A stretch of DNA of 31,793 nucleotides from SIG440 sp045532055 (GTDB lineage Bacteria; Bacillota; Clostridia; Monoglobales; Monoglobaceae). The DNA is taken from assembly GCA_045532055.1 (NCBI GenBank), contig JAZSFF010000036.1:1-31793 (forward strand). The letters run 5' to 3'. The position numbers and the translations under genes were made by a program. The notes below the pieces were generated by a model. It was given only the letters and a program-made list of their open reading frames with translations. It searched no databases and was not told the origin of the DNA. Positions 4,952 through 12,490 of the stretch are shown one piece after another. Each line of letters begins with the position of its first letter. Position 1 is the first letter of the stretch.

Positions 4952-7585
4952 TTATTTTCTCTTTACCATCAACTTTCTGAAAATATCGACAGGTATTATC
5001 AGCAAAGCCATAATAACAACCAGCATCCATTCCTTAGCACAAAGTCCTGCTGTTCTCAGCACCGCTCCGCCAAAATATGTCATAAAAATCTGTACTGCAA
5101 AAATCAGGCACATTATTATTAAAAATGGCTTGTTTAACGAAATATTTTCAAACAAATCAATACCCTCGCATCTGGTATTGAAAGCATTGAACACACAAGC
5201 AAACACAAAGAAATTGAAATACCCTGTATAGAAAAATATATCATTGCTATGACTTCTGAATGAATACCTTACATTTTCATTTAAGAATATAAACATGCTC
5301 ATAGCGAAAATAAACATCCCGTTTATTACAATTCCGCTCCATGCACCTTTGTCCACAATATTCTCGTCACGCCGTTTTGGCCTTTCAAGGAGATACTTTT
5401 TAAGTGCAGGCTCGCCCCCAAAGGCAATGGCCGCCAAAGTGTCCATAACAAGGTTTATCCAAAGCATCTGGGTTATACCTAGTGGTTTTTCTATTCCCAG
5501 GATAGGCCCAAAAACCGAAACCAATACCGCAGCAATATTTATTGTCATCTGGCAGACAATAAATTTTTTTATGCTCTTGTATATGGTTCTGCCGTAAAGC
5601 ACCGCCTTTTTAACTGACGAGAAGTTGTCATCAAGTATAACAATATCCCCCGCCTCTTTGGCCACATCCGTTCCACTGCCCATAGCAAATCCTACATCCG
5701 CACGCTTAAGTGCCGAAAGGTCATTTACACCATCGCCTGTCATACCTACCACCAGTCCCTTTTCTTGTGCAATTCTCACCAACCGGCTCTTATCTGTAGG
5801 AAGTGCCCTGGCAACAACCCGTACATCAGGCAATATCCCACTTATCTCATCATCGCTCATCCTCTGCAAATCTTCGCAGGTCAATACAACATCACGATGG
5901 CTGTCCATTATTCCTGCCTCACGGGCAATAGAAACAGCCGTCTCTTTTTTGTCCCCTGTTATCATAACCGTCTGGATTCCCGCACGCTTGACCTCACTTA
6001 CCGAGCCACGCACATCAGGTCGCAAATCATCACGAATCCCCACCAGACCAACAAGAGTCATTTCATCAGGAAGTCTGCCATCCTCATACCTTTGGGCTGT
6101 TGCAATGGCGATGACCCTTACGGATTTTTCCGCCAGGCTGTCAACATGAGCGTTCAGCTTTTGTATACCCGTCAGCCTTTTTTCATTTCCTGACCCATCA
6201 TAGTATTCAGTGCAACGGCTTAAAATTTTTTCAGGTGCACCTTTCACCAGAACCCCTGAGAAATCGCCCTCAACCCATGTCTGTGAAAACTTATTTTCAC
6301 TCGAAAACAGGGTTTCATTACGCTTTTTAAGCATTAATTTAGGCGATTTTCCGTCACTGCAAACATATTCAGTCAACGCCTTTTCCGTCGCATTTCCTCC
6401 TATAATCTTCCCCTCTGAAAGTTGTGCCCCGCTGTTTCCCAACACCGAAATTTCCATAATTCTTTGGAGATTATAAGGTATTTCACTCTTCTTACCGTAT
6501 GTATTGACCTCACCGTCTGTAAAGCTCACCACACTCAATCTTCCGCAGGTTATTGTTCCCGTTTTGTCAGAAAAAAGTATATTTATGCTCCCCGCAGTTT
6601 CAATACCTATAAGCTTACGCACCAGCACATTGTTTTTCATCATCTTTTTCATATTAAGAGAACACACAATGGCAATCATAAGCGGAAGACCCTCAGGCAC
6701 CGATACAACAATAACTGTTATGCCTATAATAACGGCATTTACCACATCCGATATCACCTGACCCCTGTCTGACAGATATTCCATCACCTGCATCAGGTTC
6801 CAACCATTGTCGACAAATATCCTCTGAACAAGAAATATAATCATCACCAATGTGGCACCAATATAACCAAACCTGCTTATTCCTTTGGCAAGCTTTGACA
6901 GTTTAAGTTGCAGGGGACTTTCTCTGTCCTCATCACCCGTATCCTGATTAAGTCTGCCATAAACCGTACCATCACCAACCTGGCACACCTTTAATATACA
7001 TTGACCTGAACATACAACCGCACCACGGAACAGACTGCTTTTGTCCCAAAAATCAATGAGCCTTGTCCTGTATACAGGCTCTTTTTCTTCCGCAGTTTTT
7101 TGCTGTTCTTTATTCTCTCCGTTAAGCACTGACTGATCAACTTTGATACTCCCTGAGAAAACGTATCCGTCGGCAGGTATCAAATCCCCTGCCTGAAGCA
7201 ACACCATATCACCTTTTACTATATCATCGCTATCTATCTGGCACAAATGGTTATCACGATAGACCTTGCACGTTGTCCTTGATGCTTCTTTCTGGATTTG
7301 ATGAAACGCTTCTTCGTTCTTGAATTCAGACAGAGCACTCACCCATGTTGATATAAGCACAGAAAGGAAGATTCCCAGACACTCAAACCAATCCACCTTG
7401 CCCAAAAAAGTGAATACAACATTTATTCCCAGGGCTATCAACAAAATTGTTATTATGGGGTCATCAAACTTTTCCCAGTATTTTTTCCACAGGGTTGGTC
7501 TTTCCCTTTCGCTGAGCCGATTTGTGCCGTGTTTTGCACGGGATTCCTCGGCTTCATATGTGCTCAATCCCTTGACTTTCTCCAT
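4952..7585 (-). CDS. P-type calcium-translocating ATPase (P2B/PMCA-like)
   Basis: This roughly 877-residue protein is a P2-type cation ATPase that likely exports Ca2+ across the cytoplasmic membrane. Visible parts in order: N-terminal cation-ATPase domain; two membrane helices; the actuator loop; M4 with VPEGLP (about 297-302); the phosphorylation motif SDKTGT (Asp about 340); KGAPE; MITGD; TGDGVND; and M5-M10. M6 carries LWINLVMDT, supplying the Asn and Asp of the single Ca2+ site used by P2B pumps. Deviations are NGEN in place of TGES in the actuator (the Glu is kept), DDLRP instead of DPLRP, and NDLSALK instead of NDAPALK. A GTG at 7594 is possible, but AAAGGGAG sits 8 nt before the ATG at 7585, so I take that. 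It is monocistronic. Confidence 0.93.
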   Translation of the reverse strand: MEKVKGLSTYEAEESRAKHGTNRLSERERPTLWKKYWEKFDDPIITILLIALGINVVFTFLGKVDWFECLGIFLSVLISTWVSALSEFKNEEAFHQIQKEASRTTCKVYRDNHLCQIDSDDIVKGDMVLLQAGDLIPADGYVFSGSIKVDQSVLNGENKEQQKTAEEKEPVYRTRLIDFWDKSSLFRGAVVCSGQCILKVCQVGDGTVYGRLNQDTGDEDRESPLQLKLSKLAKGISRFGYIGATLVMIIFLVQRIFVDNGWNLMQVMEYLSDRGQVISDVVNAVIIGITVIVVSVPEGLPLMIAIVCSLNMKKMMKNNVLVRKLIGIETAGSINILFSDKTGTITCGRLSVVSFTDGEVNTYGKKSEIPYNLQRIMEISVLGNSGAQLSEGKIIGGNATEKALTEYVCSDGKSPKLMLKKRNETLFSSENKFSQTWVEGDFSGVLVKGAPEKILSRCTEYYDGSGNEKRLTGIQKLNAHVDSLAEKSVRVIAIATAQRYEDGRLPDEMTLVGLVGIRDDLRPDVRGSVSEVKRAGIQTVMITGDKKETAVSIAREAGIMDSHRDVVLTCEDLQRMSDDEISGILPDVRVVARALPTDKSRLVRIAQEKGLVVGMTGDGVNDLSALKRADVGFAMGSGTDVAKEAGDIVILDDNFSSVKKAVLYGRTIYKSIKKFIVCQMTINIAAVLVSVFGPILGIEKPLGITQMLWINLVMDTLAAIAFGGEPALKKYLLERPKRRDENIVDKGAWSGIVINGMFIFAMSMFIFLNENVRYSFRSHSNDIFFYTGYFNFFVFACVFNAFNTRCEGIDLFENISLNKPFLIIMCLIFAVQIFMTYFGGAVLRTAGLCAKEWMLVVIMALLIIPVDIFRKLMVKRK

Positions 7586-7717
7586 AAACTCCACTCCCTT
7601 TATCCCAAGTGCTTAAAATATCTTTTTGTTTAAGAAATACTATGCGGACAAGGCATTGTTTATGCTCGTTATTTGGTTTATTCTATCTTTAAAATAAATC
7701 ATTTTTTTAAAATGCAT

Positions 7718-7756
7718 AGACATAATCATACTGCAATGTATGTTTATGTCTTTTTT
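7718..7756 (+). promoter_or_regulatory. Long hairpin/inverted repeat with T-tract upstream of ptsI
   Basis: Arms at 7718-7731 and 7738-7751 pair over 8 bp (AGACATAA/TTATGTCT), one T-T mismatch, then 5 bp (CATAC/GTATG), with loop TGCAAT, followed by TTTTTT. It can be read as an intrinsic terminator in a ptsI leader (antitermination) or as a large operator overlapping the -35 region of the TATAAT at 7760. Both readings are inference. Confidence 0.55.
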
Positions 7757-7759
7757 GTC

Positions 7760-7765
7760 TATAAT
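7760..7765 (+). promoter_or_regulatory. -10 box upstream of ptsI
   Basis: TATAAT lies 47 nt before the ptsI start. The -35 position (about 7737-7742) reads TGTATG, a poor match that falls inside the right arm of the inverted repeat. Activity may therefore depend on a regulator. Confidence 0.45.
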
Positions 7766-7812
7766 AGTTTAAGAATACTTATTTACAATCTTCCCGAAAG
7801 GAACGAACACCC

Positions 7813-9432
7813 ATGCTTGAAATTAACGGAAAAAGTGTCTATAACGCATTGGCTATGGGCAAACTTTGTTTTTACAACCGCGAAAGCCGCATTGTAAAAC
7901 GTATTAAAATAGATGACATAAAAGCTGAAGTTCTGAGATTTGAAGATGCACGGTCCACCGCTAAAAATCAACTTAAAGAACTTTATCAAAAAGCCCTTTT
8001 GGAGGTAGGCGAGGCAAATGCCCAGATATTTCAGATTCACCTGATGATGCTGGACGACGAGGACTATCACGGTGCAATCAGCACCATGATTCGCAATCAG
8101 GCCGTAAACGCCGAATATGCAGTCAGCTACACCTCTGACCTTTTTGCCAAAACGTTTGAAGAAATGGACGATGAATATATGCAGGCACGAGCCGCAGACG
8201 TAAATGACATTTCCAAACGTCTGCTGGATATTCTGTCAGGAGCTTCCTTGGACGAAGATTTTCTTTCTGAACCGTCAATAATTGTGGCTGATGACCTTGC
8301 CCCCAGTGAGACTGTTCAGATGGACAAAGAAAAAATTCTGGGTTTTGTAACCTTTGGAGGTTCCACCTCCTCCCATACCGCAATCCTGGCACGAACCATG
8401 AATATCCCTGCGGTCATCGGCACAGGTCCCATTGACGCCTCGCATCATGGGGAAACAGCAATTTTGGACGGATTCAGCGGCACTCTTTATATAAATCCTG
8501 ATGACAACAAACTGGCAGACTTTAAAAAACGCAAGGAACTTGAAGACGCACGTGCAAAACTACTGACAGAACTGAAAGGTTTGCCCAACGAAACTCTCTC
8601 GGGCAAAAAAATTGATGTATATGCCAATATCGGCAGTCCCTCTGATTTGGCATCAGTTATCCAGAACGACGCCGGGGGTATCGGTCTTTTCAGGAGTGAA
8701 TTTTTATATCTCTCAAAAAACACTTATCCCTCAGAGGATGAACAATTCTTAAAATATAAAGAAGTTGCCGAGCGTATGATGGGCAAAAAGGTAATTGTAC
8801 GTACTTTGGACATTGGAGCTGACAAAAAGATTGATTATTTCAATCTTCCGTCTGAGGAAAATCCCGCACTTGGTTATCGTGCCATACGCATATGCCTTAC
8901 CGATATATGTATTTTCAAAACTCAACTCAGGGCATTACTCCGAGCATCAGCCTATGGCAATATTTCCATTATGTTCCCTATGATAATTTCCCTTTCAGAG
9001 GTGAAGTCCATAAAAAACATTCTGGAAGAGACAAAATCAGAATTGCGTGCAGAGGGTATTCCCTTTGATGAAAATATAGAAATCGGCCTTATGATTGAAA
9101 CTCCGGCAGCAGCAATTATCAGTGATATTCTGGCTCCTGAGGTGGACTTTTTCAGCATAGGGACAAACGACCTGACTCAATATACCCTTGCCATAGACAG
9201 ACAAAACAGATATCTGGAGCCATTTTTTGACCCTCATCATCCTGCCATTCTAAGGCTTGTACAATCCATAATACAAAATGCTCACAAACACGGCACATGG
9301 GTAGGGATTTGCGGGGAACTGGCATCAGACTTGTCACTTACCGAACAATTTGTCAACATGGGCGTTGACGAACTTTCCGTCTCCGCCCCATGCATATTGA
9401 AACTTCGTGAAAAAATCCGAAGTTTGCCATAA
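7813..9432 (+). CDS. ptsI: PTS enzyme I (phosphoenolpyruvate-protein phosphotransferase)
   Basis: This 539-residue cytoplasmic enzyme transfers phosphate from PEP to the HPr histidine, the first step of the sugar phosphotransferase system. The phospho-histidine motif GGSTSSHTAILAR places the active His at residue 188. The PEP-binding barrel follows, with FRSEFLYL, IGTNDLTQYTLAIDR and the C-terminal GICGELASD with Cys near 500. It is slightly shorter than the usual 570 or so residues, mostly at the ends. AAAGGA lies 10 nt before the ATG. It leads an operon with EIIA (43-bp gap) and EIIBC (22-bp gap). No ptsH is adjacent, although ptsH-ptsI is the usual order, so HPr must be encoded elsewhere. 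Confidence 0.96.
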   Translation: MLEINGKSVYNALAMGKLCFYNRESRIVKRIKIDDIKAEVLRFEDARSTAKNQLKELYQKALLEVGEANAQIFQIHLMMLDDEDYHGAISTMIRNQAVNAEYAVSYTSDLFAKTFEEMDDEYMQARAADVNDISKRLLDILSGASLDEDFLSEPSIIVADDLAPSETVQMDKEKILGFVTFGGSTSSHTAILARTMNIPAVIGTGPIDASHHGETAILDGFSGTLYINPDDNKLADFKKRKELEDARAKLLTELKGLPNETLSGKKIDVYANIGSPSDLASVIQNDAGGIGLFRSEFLYLSKNTYPSEDEQFLKYKEVAERMMGKKVIVRTLDIGADKKIDYFNLPSEENPALGYRAIRICLTDICIFKTQLRALLRASAYGNISIMFPMIISLSEVKSIKNILEETKSELRAEGIPFDENIEIGLMIETPAAAIISDILAPEVDFFSIGTNDLTQYTLAIDRQNRYLEPFFDPHHPAILRLVQSIIQNAHKHGTWVGICGELASDLSLTEQFVNMGVDELSVSAPCILKLREKIRSLP

Positions 9433-9475
9433 CGAATCTTCGTTTTCACGTAAATCATAAGAAAGGAGTTCTTGT

Positions 9476-9949
9476 ATGTTTAACTTCCTCAAAAAAGAGA
9501 AAAATCTATCTTCTGTTGCCAACGGCAGAATAATCGGTCTTGCCAAAGTTCCTGACCAGGTGTTTTCACAAAAAATTCTGGGGGATGGTTTTGCCGTGGT
9601 TCCCACAAACGGCAATTTTTTCAGTCCCATCGACGGCATCATCTCCGATGTTACAGAAACCCTTCACGCCTACTGCATAACCAGCCGTGACGGCCTTGAA
9701 ATTCTTGTCCATATCGGCATTGACACGGTAGAACTTAAAGGGGAGTTTTTCACCTCTCTGGTAAAGAAAGGAGATGCCATACACCGCGGTGACGCAATCG
9801 CACTGGCAGATATTGATGCCATAAAGGAAAAAGGCTATAACACTACCACCATGGTGGTAATAACAAACACAGAAAAGCTTAAGGAATTCAGAGTTCTGGA
9901 GGCTCCGTCAGCCAAGGCTGGCAGTCCCGCTCTGGTATATAAATCATAA
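9476..9949 (+). CDS. crr: PTS glucose-family EIIA component
   Basis: This 157-residue soluble protein matches the glucose-type EIIA (Crr) family, which carries phosphate from HPr to the EIIB domain. The sequence GDGFAVVPTNGNFFSPIDG is the typical N-terminal barrel strand. The active-site histidine pair is H at ETLHAYCI and the phosphorylated H79 in LVHIGIDTVELKGEFF. The C-terminal TTMVVITN block is also present. In many Firmicutes this domain is fused to EIIBC; here it is a separate gene 22 bp before the IIBC gene, which is its obvious partner. AAAGGAG upstream of the ATG supports the start. Confidence 0.94.
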   Translation: MFNFLKKEKNLSSVANGRIIGLAKVPDQVFSQKILGDGFAVVPTNGNFFSPIDGIISDVTETLHAYCITSRDGLEILVHIGIDTVELKGEFFTSLVKKGDAIHRGDAIALADIDAIKEKGYNTTTMVVITNTEKLKEFRVLEAPSAKAGSPALVYKS

Positions 9950-9971
9950 ATTAAGAAAGGATGAAACTTGT

Positions 9972-11558
9972 ATGAAAAAGAAAGGTGAAAACGGTCTTTT
10001 CAGTGTACTGCAAAGAGTTGGCCGTTCATTTATGTTACCTATTGCCCTGTTGCCTATTGCCGGGCTTTTGCTGGGAATTGGTTCTTCACTAACCAACGCA
10101 ACAACCATTGAGGCATACAACCTGGGTGCAATCTTAGGCCCCGGTACACTTCTAAACTCAGTTATGCAGATTCTTGCCCAGACAGGAAACATTGTATTTA
10201 CAAACCTTCCCATTATCTTTGCCATGGGTGTTGCTCTGGGTATGGCAGAAAAGGAACACGGCACAGCAGTTCTCTCTGCCGCAATAGCATTTTTCATCAT
10301 GCACCAGACCATATCAACCCTCCTGCGTCTCAACGGCCAGCTTGAAGAGGGTGTTATGCTCTCAGGTACAGTCGCCAATGTGGTGGGTATCCAATCCCTT
10401 GAAATGGGTGTTTTCGGCGGTATAATAGTTGGTCTTGGTGTCGCAGCACTTCACAACCGTTTTTATAAAATACAGCTTCCCACCGTTATCTCTTTCTTCG
10501 GTGGCGTAAGGTTTGTACCCATTATCTCAACTTTTGTTTATATAATCGTGGGAATTATTATGTATTTTGTTTGGCCATATATCCAGCGTGCAATTTATTC
10601 TCTTGGAGATTTGGTGTTAAGCTCAGGATACTTCGGAACATTCATCTACGGCACAATCGAAAGGGCCCTTATTCCCTTTGGTCTCCACCATGTATTTTAT
10701 ATGCCTTTCTGGCAGACAGGACTTGGGGGCAGCATGGTTATAGACGGTCAGACCATCGCGGGGGCACAAAACATTTTCTTTGCCCAGCTTGCATCCCCGT
10801 CCACATCCGTCTTTTCGGTGGAGGCAACCCGTTTCATGAGCGGCAAGTTCCCTCTTATGATATTTGGTCTGCCTGGTGCAGCACTTGCTATGTATAGTGT
10901 CGCCAAACCCTCTAAGAAAAAAGTAGCCGGCGGTCTTCTTCTATCCGCTGCACTTACCTCCATTCTTACAGGTATAACCGAGCCTTTGGAATTTACTTTC
11001 CTTTTTGTAGCACCTGTTTTGTATATTATTCATTGCGTCTTTGCCGGACTTGCCTATATGATTATGCATATTTTAAGGGTCGGCGTAGGTATGACTTTCT
11101 CCGGTGGTGTCATAGACCTGTTTTTGTTTGGAATTCTTCAGGGCAACGCAAAAACCAATTGGATAAATATAATCTGGGTGGGCATCCTTTACTTCATTGT
11201 TTACTACTTTATTTTCCGTTATCTTATCAAAAAGTTCAACTTTGTCACCCCTGGGCGTGAGGATGATGAGGCTGACACCAAACTCTATACCAGAAAAGAC
11301 GTAAACGCCGCAAAAGAGGATAAATCTCCTCTTATCTTAGAGGGATTGGGCGGCAAGGATAACATCGTAAATGTTGACTGCTGTGCCACAAGACTCCGCG
11401 TTACCGTCAAAGACAGTTCCAAGGTTAAAGACGCTGCTCTTAAGCAAAGCGGTGCATCGGGAATAATCAAAAGTGGTTCCGGCGTGCAGGTTATCTACGG
11501 GCCAAGGGTTACAGTTATAAAGAGTAATTTCGAAGATTATCTTGAATCTTTGTCTTAA
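9972..11558 (+). CDS. ptsG: PTS EIIBC component, glucose/glucosamine-type
   Basis: This 528-residue membrane transporter has an N-terminal EIIC domain with about ten helices and a C-terminal EIIB domain. EIIC features include FMLPIALLPIAGLLLGIG, ALGMAEKEHG and the PtsG-like IPFGLHHVFYMPFW. ITEPLEFTFLFVAP carries the sugar-binding Glu. The EIIB phosphorylation site is VDCCATRLRV; by alignment with the usual VDxCxTRLR the active cysteine is C471, and C470 is an extra neighbour. The FGLHH motif favours glucose or glucosamine over N-acetylglucosamine, but specificity is inferred. Uptake with phosphorylation would use EIIA and enzyme I from the same operon. A G-rich AAGAAAGGA site precedes the ATG. 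Confidence 0.88.
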   Translation: MKKKGENGLFSVLQRVGRSFMLPIALLPIAGLLLGIGSSLTNATTIEAYNLGAILGPGTLLNSVMQILAQTGNIVFTNLPIIFAMGVALGMAEKEHGTAVLSAAIAFFIMHQTISTLLRLNGQLEEGVMLSGTVANVVGIQSLEMGVFGGIIVGLGVAALHNRFYKIQLPTVISFFGGVRFVPIISTFVYIIVGIIMYFVWPYIQRAIYSLGDLVLSSGYFGTFIYGTIERALIPFGLHHVFYMPFWQTGLGGSMVIDGQTIAGAQNIFFAQLASPSTSVFSVEATRFMSGKFPLMIFGLPGAALAMYSVAKPSKKKVAGGLLLSAALTSILTGITEPLEFTFLFVAPVLYIIHCVFAGLAYMIMHILRVGVGMTFSGGVIDLFLFGILQGNAKTNWINIIWVGILYFIVYYFIFRYLIKKFNFVTPGREDDEADTKLYTRKDVNAAKEDKSPLILEGLGGKDNIVNVDCCATRLRVTVKDSSKVKDAALKQSGASGIIKSGSGVQVIYGPRVTVIKSNFEDYLESLS

Positions 11559-11566
11559 CGCAAAAA

Positions 11567-11590
11567 TGAAGAGGGCAAAAACCCTCTTCA
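11567..11590. terminator. Bidirectional terminator between ptsG and tspO
   Basis: TGAAGAGGG (11567-11575) and CCCTCTTCA (11582-11590) form a 9-bp perfect stem with a CAAAAA loop. The T-run lies on the minus-strand side (TTTTTG after the stem), so it best fits termination of tspO, but it also lies 9 nt after the ptsG stop. Confidence 0.8.
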
Positions 11591-11599
11591 CTTACATAT

Positions 11600-12070
11600 T
11601 CAATTAAGAATATAAATTGCAAGATTGAGATATGCAGCAAAAGTCACCCACAGAAGATACGGGATATTGATTGCCGCCGCAATACCGTCAATTTTGCGAA
11701 ATTTCAAAATCATAACTATTATAAGTGCCCACAAAATCAAAATCCACCAAAAGGCAAAGAAAAACGCCCTCAGATTAAAAAATATCAGACTCCAGAAAAA
11801 ATTGAATCCAAGCTGCAAAGCATATACCGTCAGCGCAGAGGATACCTCCTGGGGCATAGATTCTTTTTTCAAATAAACTCTTGCACTGCTGATACCCATA
11901 AGTATATAAAGTATTGTCCACACAATGGGGAAGAGTATTGGCGGTGGGGCAAGCGGCGGTTTGACTATCTCATCATACAGCATCATATTGCCGCGGGTCA
12001 AAAACGCCGCAAGCCCACCCACAACAAGGGGTATAAAAATTGCTACAATATAGGTTTTTAATGTTTTCAT
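11600..12070 (-). CDS. TspO/MBR family protein (tryptophan-rich sensory protein type)
   Basis: This 156-residue protein has the five-helix fold of the TspO/peripheral benzodiazepine receptor family, which binds porphyrins and related ligands in the membrane. The signature after helix 1, KPPLAPPPILFPIVWTILYILMGIS, is unmistakable. The later NFFWSLIFFNLR and LLWVTFAAYLNLAIYILN segments match helices 3 and 5. Helix positions are roughly 5-24, 44-62, 80-98, 104-122 and 132-153. GGAGG lies 10 nt upstream of the ATG. It is a single gene, convergent with ptsG and divergent from the tRNA-Leu/Gln unit. The physiological ligand in such bacteria is not known from sequence. Confidence 0.93.
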   Translation of the reverse strand: MKTLKTYIVAIFIPLVVGGLAAFLTRGNMMLYDEIVKPPLAPPPILFPIVWTILYILMGISSARVYLKKESMPQEVSSALTVYALQLGFNFFWSLIFFNLRAFFFAFWWILILWALIIVMILKFRKIDGIAAAINIPYLLWVTFAAYLNLAIYILN

Positions 12071-12142
12071 AAAATAATCGCCTCCACAATAAGCATATTC
12101 GAAAGGCTTAGATTATAAAACAAATTTTTTTTTAAAAAAGTC

Positions 12143-12171
12143 TTGACAAACGTGATTAAAAGTATTATACT
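12143..12171 (+). promoter_or_regulatory. Promoter of the tRNA-Leu/tRNA-Gln operon
   Basis: TTGACA (12143-12148) and TATACT (12166-12171) are separated by 17 nt. The mature tRNA-Leu starts 20 nt downstream. Confidence 0.88.
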
Positions 12172-12190
12172 ATAAAAGCTGTTTGGATAT

Positions 12191-12275
12191 GCGAGCATGC
12201 TGGAATAGGCAGACAGGCACGTTTGAGGGGCGTGTGTCAACCGACGTGTGGGTTCAAGTCCCACTGCTCGCACCA
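12191..12275 (+). tRNA. tRNA-Leu (anticodon GAG)
   Basis: An 85-nt class II tRNA with a long variable arm. Acceptor GCGAGCA pairs with TGCTCGC. Anticodon stem CACGT/GCGTG holds loop TTGAGGG with GAG at 12225-12227, which reads CUC and CUU. The T-arm is GTGGG-TTCAAGT-CCCAC. CCA is encoded at 12273-12275. Confidence 0.97.
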
Positions 12276-12307
12276 AATACTTTTTTATTTACAAAGCAAT
12301 TTAATAT

Positions 12308-12381
12308 TGCCGGATTGTGTAAAGGTAGCACAGCAGACTCTGACTCTGTTTGTCTGGGTTCGAATCCTAGTCCGGCAGCCA
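12308..12381 (+). tRNA. tRNA-Gln (anticodon CTG)
   Basis: A 74-nt tRNA. Acceptor TGCCGGA pairs with TCCGGCA. D-stem GTGT/GCAC, anticodon stem GCAGA/TCTGT and loop CTCTGAC give CTG at 12340-12342, reading CAG. CCA is encoded at 12379-12381. It lies 32 nt after tRNA-Leu in the same transcript. Confidence 0.96.
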
Positions 12382-12385
12382 CATT

Positions 12386-12415
12386 AAAAGCAAGCACGAT
12401 GTGCTTGCTTTTTTT
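12386..12415 (+). terminator. Terminator of the tRNA-Leu/Gln operon
   Basis: GCAAGCAC (12390-12397) and GTGCTTGC (12401-12408) form an 8-bp stem extended by A-T pairs, loop GAT, followed by eight T. It separates the tRNAs from the toxin locus. Confidence 0.92.
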
Positions 12416-12454
12416 ATGTCCAAAAGTTGTCCGTTTTATCCGTTTTTACCGGTC

Positions 12455-12460
12455 TATAAT
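12455..12460 (+). promoter_or_regulatory. -10 box of the toxin-immunity operon
   Basis: A perfect TATAAT lies 30 nt before the toxin ATG (12491) and 40 nt after the tRNA terminator. No good -35 hexamer is present at 16-18 nt spacing, suggesting low or regulated expression. AAAGGGGA upstream of the ATG is the ribosome site. Confidence 0.5.
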
Positions 12461-12490
12461 ATAGCTATACCAGAGGAAAGGGGAAAAGCT

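Noticed and set aside
5625..6149. Long plus-strand frames opposite the calcium ATPase
   Set aside because: Shadow frames of a well-conserved enzyme with low-complexity serine-rich translations and no translation signals.
12401..12490. Upstream extension of the toxin gene starting at 12401
   Set aside because: It would start within the terminator of the tRNA operon and has no ribosome site; the ATG at 12491 has AAAGGGGA in front.
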